The notes beneath the pieces were generated by a model, which had not been told where the DNA came from, did no database searches, and saw nothing but the letters and a program-made list of their open reading frames with translations. Below are positions 35,322-44,492 of a DNA stretch of 64,000 nucleotides, in pieces; the first letter of the stretch is position 1, and the number at the start of each line of letters is the position of its first letter. A program made the translations under genes and the position numbers. The DNA comes from Phycisphaerales bacterium (lineage in GTDB: Bacteria; Planctomycetota; Phycisphaerae; Phycisphaerales; SM1A02), in NCBI GenBank assembly GCA_022446905.1, contig JAKVBT010000005.1:593239-657238 (forward strand), written 5' to 3'.

Positions 35322-35864
35322 ATGCCAGTGACCTACCATGCCCATATGGCTGTCAATCCGGCTTCTTTATTGATCGAGTGTTACCCAGCGCCGATCCTTC
35401 GGACTCGGGCAGATGAGATCTCTCAGATCACCGATGAGGTGCGGGCGGTCGCTGATCGTATGCTTTGGCTCATGTCCGAAGCCGAGGGCATCGGCCTGGC
35501 AGCCCCGCAGGTTGGCCTCCCATGGCGACTCTTCGTGACTCGAGACCCAGATGACCGCCACGCTGAGGGAGGGCAGGTGATCATCAACCCAAGCCTGGAA
35601 ATTATAGACCCCACACCAGTCGATGAAAGTGAGGGATGCCTGAGCCTTCCCGAAGTCGATGTGACTGTCCGCCGGCCCACAGCTGTGCGATTACGAGCAA
35701 CCAACCTCGATGGAGATCCAATCGTTGATGAGCGAGATGATCACTTTGCACGTGTCTACCAGCATGAATATGACCACCTCGAAGGAGTGCTGATCATTGA
35801 TCGCATGAATACGATGGAACGGCTTCGCAATCGCAAGGCACTTCGTCAATTGAAGCGAGCCTAG
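35322..35864 (+). CDS. def: Peptide deformylase
   Basis: 180 residues. It removes the formyl group from nascent-chain N-terminal Met. The three signature motifs are GIGLAAPQVG, EGCLSLP (metal-binding Cys), and QHEYDHLEG (HExxH). The ATG at 35322 has AAGGCGG ~8 nt upstream; an internal ATG at 35346 would also give a normal protein. The gene is followed after 2 nt by fmt, the enzyme that adds the formyl group to initiator Met-tRNA, a classic pairing. Confidence 0.97.
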   Translation: MPVTYHAHMAVNPASLLIECYPAPILRTRADEISQITDEVRAVADRMLWLMSEAEGIGLAAPQVGLPWRLFVTRDPDDRHAEGGQVIINPSLEIIDPTPVDESEGCLSLPEVDVTVRRPTAVRLRATNLDGDPIVDERDDHFARVYQHEYDHLEGVLIIDRMNTMERLRNRKALRQLKRA

Positions 35865-35866
35865 TG

Positions 35867-36784
35867 ATGCGTTTGGTGCTGCTTGGCTCAGGCGCATTTG
35901 CTCTGCCGACGTTTCGCCAGCTGGCGAACGAGCACGAGGTCGCCCTTGTGGTCTCCCAGCCTGATCGCCCTGCGGGACGCCACCGCACGCTGACACCCAC
36001 CCCTGTGGCCCAGTGGGCAATCAAGGCGGACCTTCCTCTGCTTCGAGTGGATGACATCAATTCGAAGGACGTTTCTGCTCAGATGAGATCCCAAGATGCA
36101 GATGCTTGGGTCGTCATTGCGTTCGGGCAAAAACTCTCCGAGGATTTGTTGTCTAGCCAGTTTGCCATCAACCTCCATGGTTCACTGTTACCGCGGTGGC
36201 GAGGAGCCTCACCAATCCACCATGCGATCCTCGCAGGCGATACGGAAAGCGGAGTCAGCGTCATTACGCTGGCTTCTCACATGGATGGGGGCGATATCCT
36301 CGGCTCACAGGCTGTGCCAATCAAGCCAGGCACCACTGCGGGACAATTGCATGATGAGTTATCGCTTTTGGGACCTGCGTTGGTCATTGACGTTTTGCAA
36401 TCATTCCAAAGTGGCACACTCAAACCCACCGTTCAGGATCCAAGTGCAGTCACGCAAGCAGCCAAGTTGTCACGCCGAGATGCCCGCTTGTGTCTCAACG
36501 AAGCCGCAGCAGCGATACGACAAATCAACGGGCTCTCCCCTTGGCCTGGTGTTGATGCGATCATTGATGGGCAGCGAGTGCGACTTGCTTCTGCCATGCC
36601 TTGCAGCGAGGCAGGGATCCCAGGAATGGTGAGTTTGTCTGGTTGCGTGGGCTGCCAATCTGGATCGTTCTCTCTTGTCAATATTCAACCACCTGGCAAA
36701 CGAGTCATGACTTTCTCAGAATGGGCCAATGGACGACGTCTTGAACAGCCTGTCACTTTTGAGGTTGACGAGGCAAGTCCATGA
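35867..36784 (+). CDS. fmt: Methionyl-tRNA formyltransferase
   Basis: 305 residues from ATG 35867 (the overlapping GTG 35864 would add one residue). It transfers a formyl group from 10-formyl-THF to Met-tRNA. Motifs: MRLVLLGSGAFALPTF, VVSQPDRPAGR, the catalytic FAINLHGSLLPRWRGASPI (Asn-His), and HMDGGDIL. The C-terminal domain (from ~205) binds the tRNA. It overlaps the downstream HExxH gene by 4 nt and follows def. Confidence 0.97.
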   Translation: MRLVLLGSGAFALPTFRQLANEHEVALVVSQPDRPAGRHRTLTPTPVAQWAIKADLPLLRVDDINSKDVSAQMRSQDADAWVVIAFGQKLSEDLLSSQFAINLHGSLLPRWRGASPIHHAILAGDTESGVSVITLASHMDGGDILGSQAVPIKPGTTAGQLHDELSLLGPALVIDVLQSFQSGTLKPTVQDPSAVTQAAKLSRRDARLCLNEAAAAIRQINGLSPWPGVDAIIDGQRVRLASAMPCSEAGIPGMVSLSGCVGCQSGSFSLVNIQPPGKRVMTFSEWANGRRLEQPVTFEVDEASP

Positions 36785-37314
36785 ATGGGCTAGCACTTTG
36801 GGATCTCATGCGAGGGCGGAAGCCATCCCCGGTGCGCGCCACGGCAAAAACACGTTCTTCCAAGCGCACAGCTCAACAGAAACGGTATGACGCTCTGGTT
36901 GCTGATATGAAATCAACATGGAATATCCGCATTGGCAAATGGAGATCTTCTACGAGTGGATGTGCCTGGGAACTGCGTGATCAAGCTGGCACAGTGACTC
37001 GGATGATCGAATCGCCATATCCACGAGGCCCAGTGTCCTGCGCCATCTTTCTTCACGAAGTTGGCCATCACGCCATTGGATTTGCGCATCAGCGACTGCG
37101 TTGCATGGAGGAGCATCTGGCCTGGGAGTGGTCGATCCGAGAAATGCGGCATCGGGGCTTTCACGTGACAGATCGTGTACTGCAACGTCGAGCTATGGCC
37201 ATGCGCTATGCACTGCGCAAAGCGCTGCGACGCGGACTGAAACGCGTCCCTGAGCCACTTGTTCAGTGGCTGCCTGATCACGTTCAGTTGGAGCAGATCG
37301 ATGCGCGTGGATGA
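36781..37314 (+). CDS. Predicted zinc-binding HExxH protein of unknown function
   Basis: 177 residues, no signal peptide. The centre reads FLHEVGHHAIGFAHQRLRCMEEHLAWEW. H92-EVGH96 is a zincin-type metal motif, with H97 beside it and Glu110/Glu111 as possible third ligands. The ends are strongly basic: KPSPVRATAKTRSSKR at the N-terminus and RRAMAMRYALRKALRRGLKR near the C-terminus, which suggests contact with nucleic acid or the ribosome. It overlaps fmt by 4 nt and queA by 14 nt, so it is translated with a translation/tRNA-modification set. A peptidase role is possible but unproven. Confidence 0.6.
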   Translation: MNGLALWDLMRGRKPSPVRATAKTRSSKRTAQQKRYDALVADMKSTWNIRIGKWRSSTSGCAWELRDQAGTVTRMIESPYPRGPVSCAIFLHEVGHHAIGFAHQRLRCMEEHLAWEWSIREMRHRGFHVTDRVLQRRAMAMRYALRKALRRGLKRVPEPLVQWLPDHVQLEQIDARG

Positions 37315-38377
37315 ACTCGACTTCGAGCTCCCCGCTGATCGCATTGCAACTCAACCAGCTGAGCCGCGCGACGCAGCCCGTCTGATGGTTGTGCGAAAGC
37401 AAGAAGGTCAGATTGAACACCACCATGTTCGAGATTTGCCCGACCTCTTACATCCTGATGATTTGCTTATTTGGAATGACAGTGGCGTACTCGCTGCTCG
37501 CCTGCAGGGCCATCGTGCTTATGATGGAGTACGCGGCGGGGGACATGTAGAAGGGCTATTTATCCAACAGCGTTCTGACTCGCGCTGGCTAGCACGCCTG
37601 AGCGCAGGCGGTCGGCTGACTGAAGGAGAACACATCACCCTTACCCACGGTGACCATAAGACAGCATTGACGTTAATTGAGCGCGAGGGCGATGCCTGGA
37701 TTGTGGAACATGCAAGTGACGGAGTGCTGGAGGACATGCTTGACCAGTGCGGATTTACACCGCTTCCGCCGTATATTCGAAAGGCTCGTCAGGATCGCTG
37801 TGAAGAGATTGACGATTCTGTTGATCGAACCTGGTACCGAACCTCATACCAGCGAGAAGATCGCCGCGGCTCAATTGCAGCTCCTACAGCGGGCCTGCAT
37901 TTCACCCCAGATCTCATAGAGCGCATGACGGACCGTGGCATTGGCCATGCAGCGGTTACTTTGCATGTTGGAGAGGGAACATTCCTCCCCGTCAAGACCG
38001 AGACGCTCGAAGCCCATCCGATGCATCAAGAGAGATGGCACGTCGATGGTGAGGCTCTCAAACGCCTCATCCATGGACCAGGTCCTTCCGGGCGGATTGT
38101 GGCAGTAGGAACGACCACTGTGCGGGTCCTGGAATCCCTCGCCAGGCCACTTCCAGAAGCCGCATGTTCAGGAACAACTGATCTGCTCATTGCCCCGGGC
38201 CACCAATTTCGCAGGGTGGATGCAATGATGACCAACTTCCATCTGCCACGGTCGACGCTCCTAGCCCTGGTTGGTGCGTTTCTGGGAATGCAATTGATGG
38301 CTCGTGCCTATCAGATCGCCATTGAGCAGAAATACCGGTTCTACAGTTATGGCGATGCCATGCTGCTATTGCCCTGA
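37301..38377 (+). CDS. queA: S-adenosylmethionine:tRNA ribosyltransferase-isomerase
   Basis: 358 residues. It transfers the ribosyl moiety of SAM onto preQ1-modified tRNA to make epoxyqueuosine. The N-terminus is MRVDELDFELPADRIATQPAEPRDAARLMV; TPLPPYIRKA, GSIAAPTAGLHFT and TLHVGEGTFLPV follow, all diagnostic. The start at 37301 (GGAG at 37290-37293) overlaps the HExxH gene by 14 nt; the longer frame to 37259 is discarded. Other queuosine genes are not in this window. Confidence 0.97.
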   Translation: MRVDELDFELPADRIATQPAEPRDAARLMVVRKQEGQIEHHHVRDLPDLLHPDDLLIWNDSGVLAARLQGHRAYDGVRGGGHVEGLFIQQRSDSRWLARLSAGGRLTEGEHITLTHGDHKTALTLIEREGDAWIVEHASDGVLEDMLDQCGFTPLPPYIRKARQDRCEEIDDSVDRTWYRTSYQREDRRGSIAAPTAGLHFTPDLIERMTDRGIGHAAVTLHVGEGTFLPVKTETLEAHPMHQERWHVDGEALKRLIHGPGPSGRIVAVGTTTVRVLESLARPLPEAACSGTTDLLIAPGHQFRRVDAMMTNFHLPRSTLLALVGAFLGMQLMARAYQIAIEQKYRFYSYGDAMLLLP

Positions 38378-38417
38378 GGGCCCAGCGGCAATCAGGCGAA
38401 CTTTGTAGGGTGAACAT

Positions 38418-39893
38418 GTGACCAACGTGTCGCTTGGAAGCTTGATTGAAGGATTGTCCGTCGAACCAATTCGTGGGGCTCAGGCCGTTGTTGCGCAACG
38501 CTTGGTAGAGGACAGTCGTGCTGTGCGTGCTGGTGACGTGTTTCTTGCACGAAGCGGGGCGAGCCATCCAAGCGATCACTTCGTGGCCACAGCCGAATTT
38601 CATGGCGCTGTGTGCATCATGAGTGACTCAAGTGGCTGCGCTGCCGCCGAAGGTCCTGCACTGCGATCAGACAACCTTGCAAGAGATGGAGCCATTCTTG
38701 CTAATCGACTGCTTGGAGATCCGTCAAAATCACTCCATCTGATTGGAGTCACTGGGACCAATGGGAAGACGACAGTGTCCACTATGCTCCAATACATCCT
38801 CAGCGGCCAAGGACCGTGCGGACTGATGGGCGGCATCTCTATCAATGACGGGAAAGCCAGTTGGCCAGCTACGCTGACCACGCCGATGGCCGATCAACTC
38901 GCGCAATGGCTTGCCCAGTGCGTTCAAACAGAGTGTGAGTCTGCTGTCATGGAAGTCAGTAGTCATGCGATTGATCAGCAACGTATTGCGGGACTGCACT
39001 TTGCTGCTGCGGCATTTACCAACCTCTCTGGTGACCACCTCGATTACCACGGCAGCATGGATGCATACGCGCAGTGCAAACGCAGCCTGTTTCAATCGCT
39101 CGACTCAGGTTCAGTCGCCTGCACCAATCTTGATGACCCAAGAGGGCTGTGGATGGTCCAGGACACAGATGCATCCGTCCTTGGAGTATCACTTGAAACG
39201 ATGGGGGATGTGCGCTGCGATGTGAAGTCAATCACACCAGAGGGCTCGAGCGGTCTTCTGCAAAGCCCTTGGGGCGCACGTGAGTGGCTCGTGCCCATGC
39301 CTGGCCGGCACAACATCACGAATGCCATGCAAGCACTCGCAATGGCCTGCTCACATGGCCATCCATTTGACAATGCCATCGAGCGAATCAGCCAATGCAA
39401 CGCCCCCCAAGGCAGGTTACAACGTGTGGAGGAAGGTTCAACTGGGCCCACCGTGCTTGTGGACTTCGCCCATACAGATGGGGCACTGACAACAGTGCTC
39501 GCAGCAACGCGAGAAACTCTCAAACCACATCAAGAGTTGATTCTGGTCTTTGGCTGTGGTGGTGATCGAGACCGATTGAAACGTCCGCGCATGGGTCGCG
39601 TAGCCTCAGAGTTAGCCCATCGGGTTTGGGTCACCTCGGATAACCCCAGAAGTGAATCCCCTACAGCAATCATTGACGACATTCTGCAAGGGGTCGTGGA
39701 ACACACTCGGGTAAATGTCGAACCGGACCGCGCAGCAGCGATTAAACAGGCCATTGCATCTGCCCAGTTAGACGATGTTGTCCTCATTGCTGGCAAAGGA
39801 CACGAACAGGTCCAGTTGATTGGTGATCGAGTCGAACCATTTGACGATGTCGAAATCGCAAGAGCCTGCCTGCAAGAGGCGCGTTCGGCATGA
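38418..39893 (+). CDS. murE: UDP-N-acetylmuramoyl-tripeptide synthetase (meso-DAP-adding MurE)
   Basis: 491 residues beginning at GTG 38418 (AGGGTG upstream). It adds the third amino acid to the peptidoglycan stem peptide. Features: the N-terminal DSRAVRAGDVFLA fold, P-loop GVTGTNGKTT, and VMEVSSHAID. The substrate motif SDNPRSESP reads DNPR, which selects meso-diaminopimelate rather than lysine. First gene of murE-murF-mraY and overlaps murF by 4 nt. Shows that this planctomycete builds peptidoglycan precursors. Confidence 0.96.
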   Translation: MTNVSLGSLIEGLSVEPIRGAQAVVAQRLVEDSRAVRAGDVFLARSGASHPSDHFVATAEFHGAVCIMSDSSGCAAAEGPALRSDNLARDGAILANRLLGDPSKSLHLIGVTGTNGKTTVSTMLQYILSGQGPCGLMGGISINDGKASWPATLTTPMADQLAQWLAQCVQTECESAVMEVSSHAIDQQRIAGLHFAAAAFTNLSGDHLDYHGSMDAYAQCKRSLFQSLDSGSVACTNLDDPRGLWMVQDTDASVLGVSLETMGDVRCDVKSITPEGSSGLLQSPWGAREWLVPMPGRHNITNAMQALAMACSHGHPFDNAIERISQCNAPQGRLQRVEEGSTGPTVLVDFAHTDGALTTVLAATRETLKPHQELILVFGCGGDRDRLKRPRMGRVASELAHRVWVTSDNPRSESPTAIIDDILQGVVEHTRVNVEPDRAAAIKQAIASAQLDDVVLIAGKGHEQVQLIGDRVEPFDDVEIARACLQEARSA

Positions 39894-41275
39894 CAGCACG
39901 ATGGACCCTTGGCGCACTTGCCTCCGCATGCAATGGACAATTGGCTGGAGATGCCAATACGCCTATCGATTGCATCTGGACGGACTCGCGCCAAGACGTC
40001 CATGATGGACTCTTCATCGCACTTGAAGGACCACGATTTGATGGCCATCATCATCTCGCCGATGCCCAGCAAGCCGGAGCCGTCGCAGCTCTAGTACGCC
40101 CTGGAACCAATGGCCCTGATGGCCTGAACTTGATCTATGCAACCAATCCACTGGATGGGTTGCGCCAAATGGCCTATTGGTGGCGACGGCAACTGACTAC
40201 GACCCGTGTCATCGCCATTACCGGGACAGCCGGCAAGACAACCACCAAGGATTTACTCGCATCGGTCTGCAGCCCATCCATACGTGTATGCGCAAGTCCG
40301 CGCTCATTTAACAACGCTATAGGCGTACCACTCACCGTGCTCTCTGCAAGACAAGATGACCAACTGCTCATCGCTGAGGTTGGCATCAATGAAGTTGGCG
40401 AAATGGCACCACTGGCTGATTTGCTCCAGCCAAATGCTGCGATCGTGACACTGATTGGCACCGGCCATCTTGAAGGGCTCCGCGATTGCAATACTGTTGC
40501 CTCTGAGAAATACCAACTGCTGGAGCATGTGCAACCAGGCGGCTCAGCCTGGGTTTTTCAACAAACTTGGCCACTTCCAAGTGTCGGCATCAGCGTGGAA
40601 ACATTTGGACTGGATGCAAGCGCTGACTGGACTGTTGAATCTTGGGGGCCAGGCTGGTTCCAATTGAACGGCCAACGATGGCCACTTGGACTGATCGGAC
40701 GGACTGCCGCACTCAACGCCACTGCTGTCATCGCTGCAGCCCGCTGGGCGAATGTGCCAGAAACTGAGATCCAGCAGCGACTGGGCAGCGCCAAAGCCTC
40801 TCCCCAACGCATGCAGGCGCGGATGATCCGAGGACTGAACATCATTGACGACACTTGGAATGCCAATCCAGAGTCCATGAGCGCCTCGCTGGAGACCTTC
40901 GCAGAACTAACGGCCGCTGGTGATCGCCGTGCAATCCTCGGCGACATGCTTGAGTTGGGAGACGATGCTGCGAACTGCCACCTCAATCTTGCTGATCAGA
41001 TGACATTGCTGCACGAACGCGGACTCCTTGACCAGCTCATTCTCATCGGTTCGCATATGGAGGTGCTAGCAAGTGTTTTGGCTGATGGCCCACTGGGGGA
41101 TTGCACAGACCACTACACCCAATTGGATACGCAACTGGCTAAGTCCATTGCTGCCCAATTCAATCACGACGATCTGGTGCTGATTAAAGGATCACGCGGA
41201 CTAGCGCTGGAACGCATTATTGATGCCGCCAGCTCTCAAGCCGAACTAGAACAACAGTCGATGGAACAAGACTGA
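39890..41275 (+). CDS. murF: UDP-N-acetylmuramoyl-tripeptide-D-alanyl-D-alanine ligase
   Basis: 461 residues. It adds D-Ala-D-Ala to the MurE product using ATP in the cytoplasm. The Mur-ligase order is visible: N-terminal TDSRQDVHDGLFIAL, P-loop ITGTAGKTTTKDL, EVGINEVGEMAPL, and the C-terminal IDDTWNANPESMSASL and GDMLELGD. Overlaps murE by 4 nt; mraY starts immediately after its stop. Confidence 0.96.
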   Translation: MTARWTLGALASACNGQLAGDANTPIDCIWTDSRQDVHDGLFIALEGPRFDGHHHLADAQQAGAVAALVRPGTNGPDGLNLIYATNPLDGLRQMAYWWRRQLTTTRVIAITGTAGKTTTKDLLASVCSPSIRVCASPRSFNNAIGVPLTVLSARQDDQLLIAEVGINEVGEMAPLADLLQPNAAIVTLIGTGHLEGLRDCNTVASEKYQLLEHVQPGGSAWVFQQTWPLPSVGISVETFGLDASADWTVESWGPGWFQLNGQRWPLGLIGRTAALNATAVIAAARWANVPETEIQQRLGSAKASPQRMQARMIRGLNIIDDTWNANPESMSASLETFAELTAAGDRRAILGDMLELGDDAANCHLNLADQMTLLHERGLLDQLILIGSHMEVLASVLADGPLGDCTDHYTQLDTQLAKSIAAQFNHDDLVLIKGSRGLALERIIDAASSQAELEQQSMEQD

Positions 41276-42466
41276 ATGCTCTACAACCTCCTTCAGTACG
41301 GAGATCAGTGGCTGGAGCAGTGGGGCGGATATTCCCTGCTGCAGGTGCTGTATCAGATTGAATTCCGCGTCTTCGCAGCGGCCATTCTTTCATTTGCCAT
41401 TGTGCTTGTCTGTGGCAAGCCAGTCATTCGATGGCTGATCCGCATGAAGATCGGCGATTCCCCTGAGTTTGATCGGGCTGACGTCAACGCACTGATGGGG
41501 TCCAAACGACACACGCCGACGATGGGGGGCATCCTGATTGTTGGGGCCATCCTCATTTCCACCGTGCTATTGGCAGACTTACGTAATCCCTATGTCCATC
41601 TATGCATCCTGATGACCGTCTATATGGCTGGAGTTGGGATCGCCGACGACTGGCTCAAGCTCACCACTGCTCGGCGCACGCCTGGCGCTCGCGAAGGTCT
41701 CAAGCCATGGGAAAAACTCCTCTTTCAATTGGGCATTGGACTGGTCGCAGCCTTCTTTATTTGGCGGCTTGGTGGAGACAACCCAGCAGCGAGATCCCTC
41801 GTGCTTCCATTCCAACGCACCTACCAGCCCAACATGGAAACGCTTGCTCTGGAACCAGCCGTTTGGGTGCTTGGCATCTGGACGTTCTTGATCTTGGTCA
41901 CACTGATCATTGCTGGCACCAGCAATGCAGTCAACATCACAGATGGAATGGATGGCTTGGCGCCTGGCACGGTCCTCATCGCCTCTTTGGGAGTCATGAT
42001 TCTTGCCTATATCGCCGGTTCTGCTGAACGGGCACAGTTCATGCTCTTTCCGTGGATTGATGGCGCTTCTGAATTGATGGTGGTAACCGGCGCCATGGCC
42101 GGCGCCTGCCTTGGTTTTTTGTGGTTCAACTGCGCCCCTGCGGCGGTGTTCATGGGGGATACAGGATCACTGGCACTCGGAGGGCTTCTGGCCACCATTG
42201 CGTGCTGCGTCCGACAAGAATTACTCCTGCTGATCATTGGCGGCGTGTTTTACATGGAAGCTGGCAGCAGCTTCTTGCAGACCACATGGTTCAAAGCAAC
42301 TCGACGATTTTCACGTGACCACGAGGGCCGCAGAATCTTTCGCTGTGCGCCGATTCACCACCACTTTCATCTGGCCGGATGGCGAGAGTCACAGGTCGTC
42401 GTACGATTTTGGATTCTCGGAGTGCTGCTTGTTGTCGTTGCGCTGGTGATCATGAAACTCCGATAG
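41276..42466 (+). CDS. mraY: Phospho-N-acetylmuramoyl-pentapeptide transferase
   Basis: 396 residues, about ten membrane helices. It moves phospho-MurNAc-pentapeptide from UDP to undecaprenyl phosphate, forming lipid I. Motifs: KRHTPTMGGILI, AGVGIADDWLKL (Asp pair), NAVNITDGMDGLA, FMGDTGSLALG and the HHH loop FRCAPIHHHFHLAGW. Slightly longer than the usual 320-360 because of an insert around 165-190. ATG directly follows the murF TGA. murD and ftsW, which often follow, are not here; the next gene is convergent. Confidence 0.97.
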   Translation: MLYNLLQYGDQWLEQWGGYSLLQVLYQIEFRVFAAAILSFAIVLVCGKPVIRWLIRMKIGDSPEFDRADVNALMGSKRHTPTMGGILIVGAILISTVLLADLRNPYVHLCILMTVYMAGVGIADDWLKLTTARRTPGAREGLKPWEKLLFQLGIGLVAAFFIWRLGGDNPAARSLVLPFQRTYQPNMETLALEPAVWVLGIWTFLILVTLIIAGTSNAVNITDGMDGLAPGTVLIASLGVMILAYIAGSAERAQFMLFPWIDGASELMVVTGAMAGACLGFLWFNCAPAAVFMGDTGSLALGGLLATIACCVRQELLLLIIGGVFYMEAGSSFLQTTWFKATRRFSRDHEGRRIFRCAPIHHHFHLAGWRESQVVVRFWILGVLLVVVALVIMKLR

Positions 42467-42469
42467 CAC

Positions 42470-43588
42470 TCACGAACCTGCGGGCAAGACTGATTCCAAA
42501 TCAATGACACGGCCAGGAACATCCGGACAATCGACCGGACCTCGCTGACGCAGAAGGCGGATCATTGAAGCCAAATCCTCGGGCAACGGGGCAGTGAAAG
42601 TCACTTCCTCCTGAGTGATTGGATGGGTAAAACCCAGCAATGTGGCATGCAACCCCTGACGGCCAAGCAACACATGGCGTCGATCGCCGGCTGACCAATC
42701 CGCAGGCAAAACATCTCGCACTTCAACATGACGACCGCCATACAAGTCATCTCCTGCAAGCGGCCAACCAAGATGCGAAAGGTGAACCCGAATTTGATGA
42801 GTACGCCCCGTGCGCAATTCGACTTCAACCAAAGTGAAATCACCATATTGCTCAATGACTCGATACAAGGTCGTGGATTCTTTGCCAGTGTCATCCCAAC
42901 GAACAGCACATCGATGGCGAATGGTGGGATGTAGACCCAGTGGCAAGTCAATCACATCTGCGATCGGCTCAACATTGCCATGCACCAGTGCGATGTAGCG
43001 CTTTCGCGTGGTCCGATCCTGAAACTGCTTGCCAATGCGCCAGTGGGCCGTTTCTGTCTTCGCTACTACCATGACGCCTGTCGTATGCCGGTCGAGACGG
43101 TGTACGACTCCTGGGCGAGCCTGCTCGGCACCAACCTCAGATAATTGACCAGCACCCTGGTGGCGAAAGTGCCACGCAAGACCGTTGATGATGGTCCCCG
43201 ATTGATTGCCTCGTGCTGGATGCACGATGATGTCGTCTTGCTTATTCAGCACCAGCAGATCGTCATCCTCATACATGATGTCCAGGGGGATCTCTTCTGC
43301 AGGCAACGTCTTCTCCGGCGGAGGAGGAAGCACAACCCTGACCTGATCGCCTAAACGCAACCGAGTAGATGGCTTTGGCGGCCTGCCATTGACTGTGACA
43401 GCGTCTTCGCGAATCAAGCGCTGCAGCGATGTACGACTGAGCCAAGGAATACGGTCACAGAGATATCGGTCCAGTCGCTTGTTGAGATCGCGCTGCAGCG
43501 TCAGCGATACCTCGGCCGGCCCATCATCACTCTCAAAACGACTCGGGTCGATCGCGCCGCCTGGGGCGATCGGAGACTCATCACTCAC
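42470..43588 (-). CDS. rluD: RluA/RluD-family rRNA pseudouridine synthase
   Basis: 372 residues. An N-terminal S4 RNA-binding domain (RLDRYLCDRIPWLSRTSLQRLI then VNGRPPKPSTRL) is followed by a pseudouridine synthase domain. The catalytic HRLDRHTTGVMVVAK contains the essential Asp. DDDLLVLNKQDDIIVHPA and RTGRTHQIRVHLSHLGWPL complete the pattern. RluD modifies helix 69 of 23S rRNA; RluC or RluA function is possible since family members are hard to separate by eye. Overlaps the TPR membrane gene by 4 nt and ends 3 nt from mraY. Confidence 0.88.
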   Translation of the reverse strand: MSDESPIAPGGAIDPSRFESDDGPAEVSLTLQRDLNKRLDRYLCDRIPWLSRTSLQRLIREDAVTVNGRPPKPSTRLRLGDQVRVVLPPPPEKTLPAEEIPLDIMYEDDDLLVLNKQDDIIVHPARGNQSGTIINGLAWHFRHQGAGQLSEVGAEQARPGVVHRLDRHTTGVMVVAKTETAHWRIGKQFQDRTTRKRYIALVHGNVEPIADVIDLPLGLHPTIRHRCAVRWDDTGKESTTLYRVIEQYGDFTLVEVELRTGRTHQIRVHLSHLGWPLAGDDLYGGRHVEVRDVLPADWSAGDRRHVLLGRQGLHATLLGFTHPITQEEVTFTAPLPEDLASMIRLLRQRGPVDCPDVPGRVIDLESVLPAGS

Positions 43589-44409
43589 GGAGTATCTGCC
43601 GGCTCGCCAGAAGCAGCAGGTGAAACCTTCTCGCCATTTTCCTGCGACGGACTCGGAGCAGGCGGCGGACTGGTTGGCAGCCCTGATGGTGGAACGGACA
43701 ACAAGACAGGCAATGATTCTTGATCAATCACAGAAGCCGCTTCAGGGATTGCAGGCGGAGTAGCCAACTGCAATGGCTCGCTAAGCCCATCAAGTGAGGC
43801 TGCTCGTCGTTTGGCCTGTTCAGCAAGCGGTGGCATCCACTGCTCGGCGCGGCTGACGATCTGCTCATACCGCGATCGAGCTTGATCAACATCACCCTCT
43901 GTTTCATCAAGCGCGGCTAAGCCATTGAGCGCCGCTACGGTCGCCAGCATCCGCGCAGGTGAACCATCATCATCGGCCACGATGGCGGCATACAAGCGTC
44001 TTGCGGTGGCCACATGTGTTGCCCGCAACTCAGGCGTAAGTGTTGTCCATTCCTGACCAGTATCGTCAAGGGTGCGACCATTGCGCAATTCGATCAGGAG
44101 GGTGTCCGCAGCAGACAAGCGGGCCAGATCTGCAACACCATCAATCTCTGCATAGCGGAGAGCAACATCTTCCAATGATGCGGGATGAACGGCAGCGACC
44201 AATTCCAGCCAAGCCTCATCACGGGCTCGATCTTCAGCATCCTGCCACCGAATCATGGTGATATAGGCCACGACAAAGGCCAAAATAATCAATAACCACG
44301 TCGGCCCCTTGGTCTTGAGCCACGTCACAAAGTCCTCATTGACCCGACTTTCGTTCAGATCAGTGGCATGAACTTCGGCAAGCCGCTTGCGATCGTCTTT
44401 TTCGGCCAT
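43585..44409 (-). CDS. TPR membrane protein (YfgM-like)
   Basis: 274 residues. After a charged N-terminus, KTKGPTWLLIILAFVVAYITMIRW (~33-56) forms a single membrane helix. A helical repeat region follows (~60-200), with alanine-rich TPR-like pairs such as LARLSAADTLLIELRNG and PARMLATVAALNGLAALDE. The last ~60 residues are a Pro/Ser-rich tail. The layout recalls YfgM, the ancillary SecYEG/chaperone-linked TPR protein, but sequence identity is low and the call is provisional. Lies upstream of rluD with a 4-nt overlap. Confidence 0.55.
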   Translation of the reverse strand: MAEKDDRKRLAEVHATDLNESRVNEDFVTWLKTKGPTWLLIILAFVVAYITMIRWQDAEDRARDEAWLELVAAVHPASLEDVALRYAEIDGVADLARLSAADTLLIELRNGRTLDDTGQEWTTLTPELRATHVATARRLYAAIVADDDGSPARMLATVAALNGLAALDETEGDVDQARSRYEQIVSRAEQWMPPLAEQAKRRAASLDGLSEPLQLATPPAIPEAASVIDQESLPVLLSVPPSGLPTSPPPAPSPSQENGEKVSPAASGEPADTP

Positions 44410-44492
44410 GGTGTGAGGACATCTCGCTGCATGAGGTCAGGAAGAAGGTGACCCGGCATCGTACCGGGACGCTCAGAAGGCCACAAGACCAC

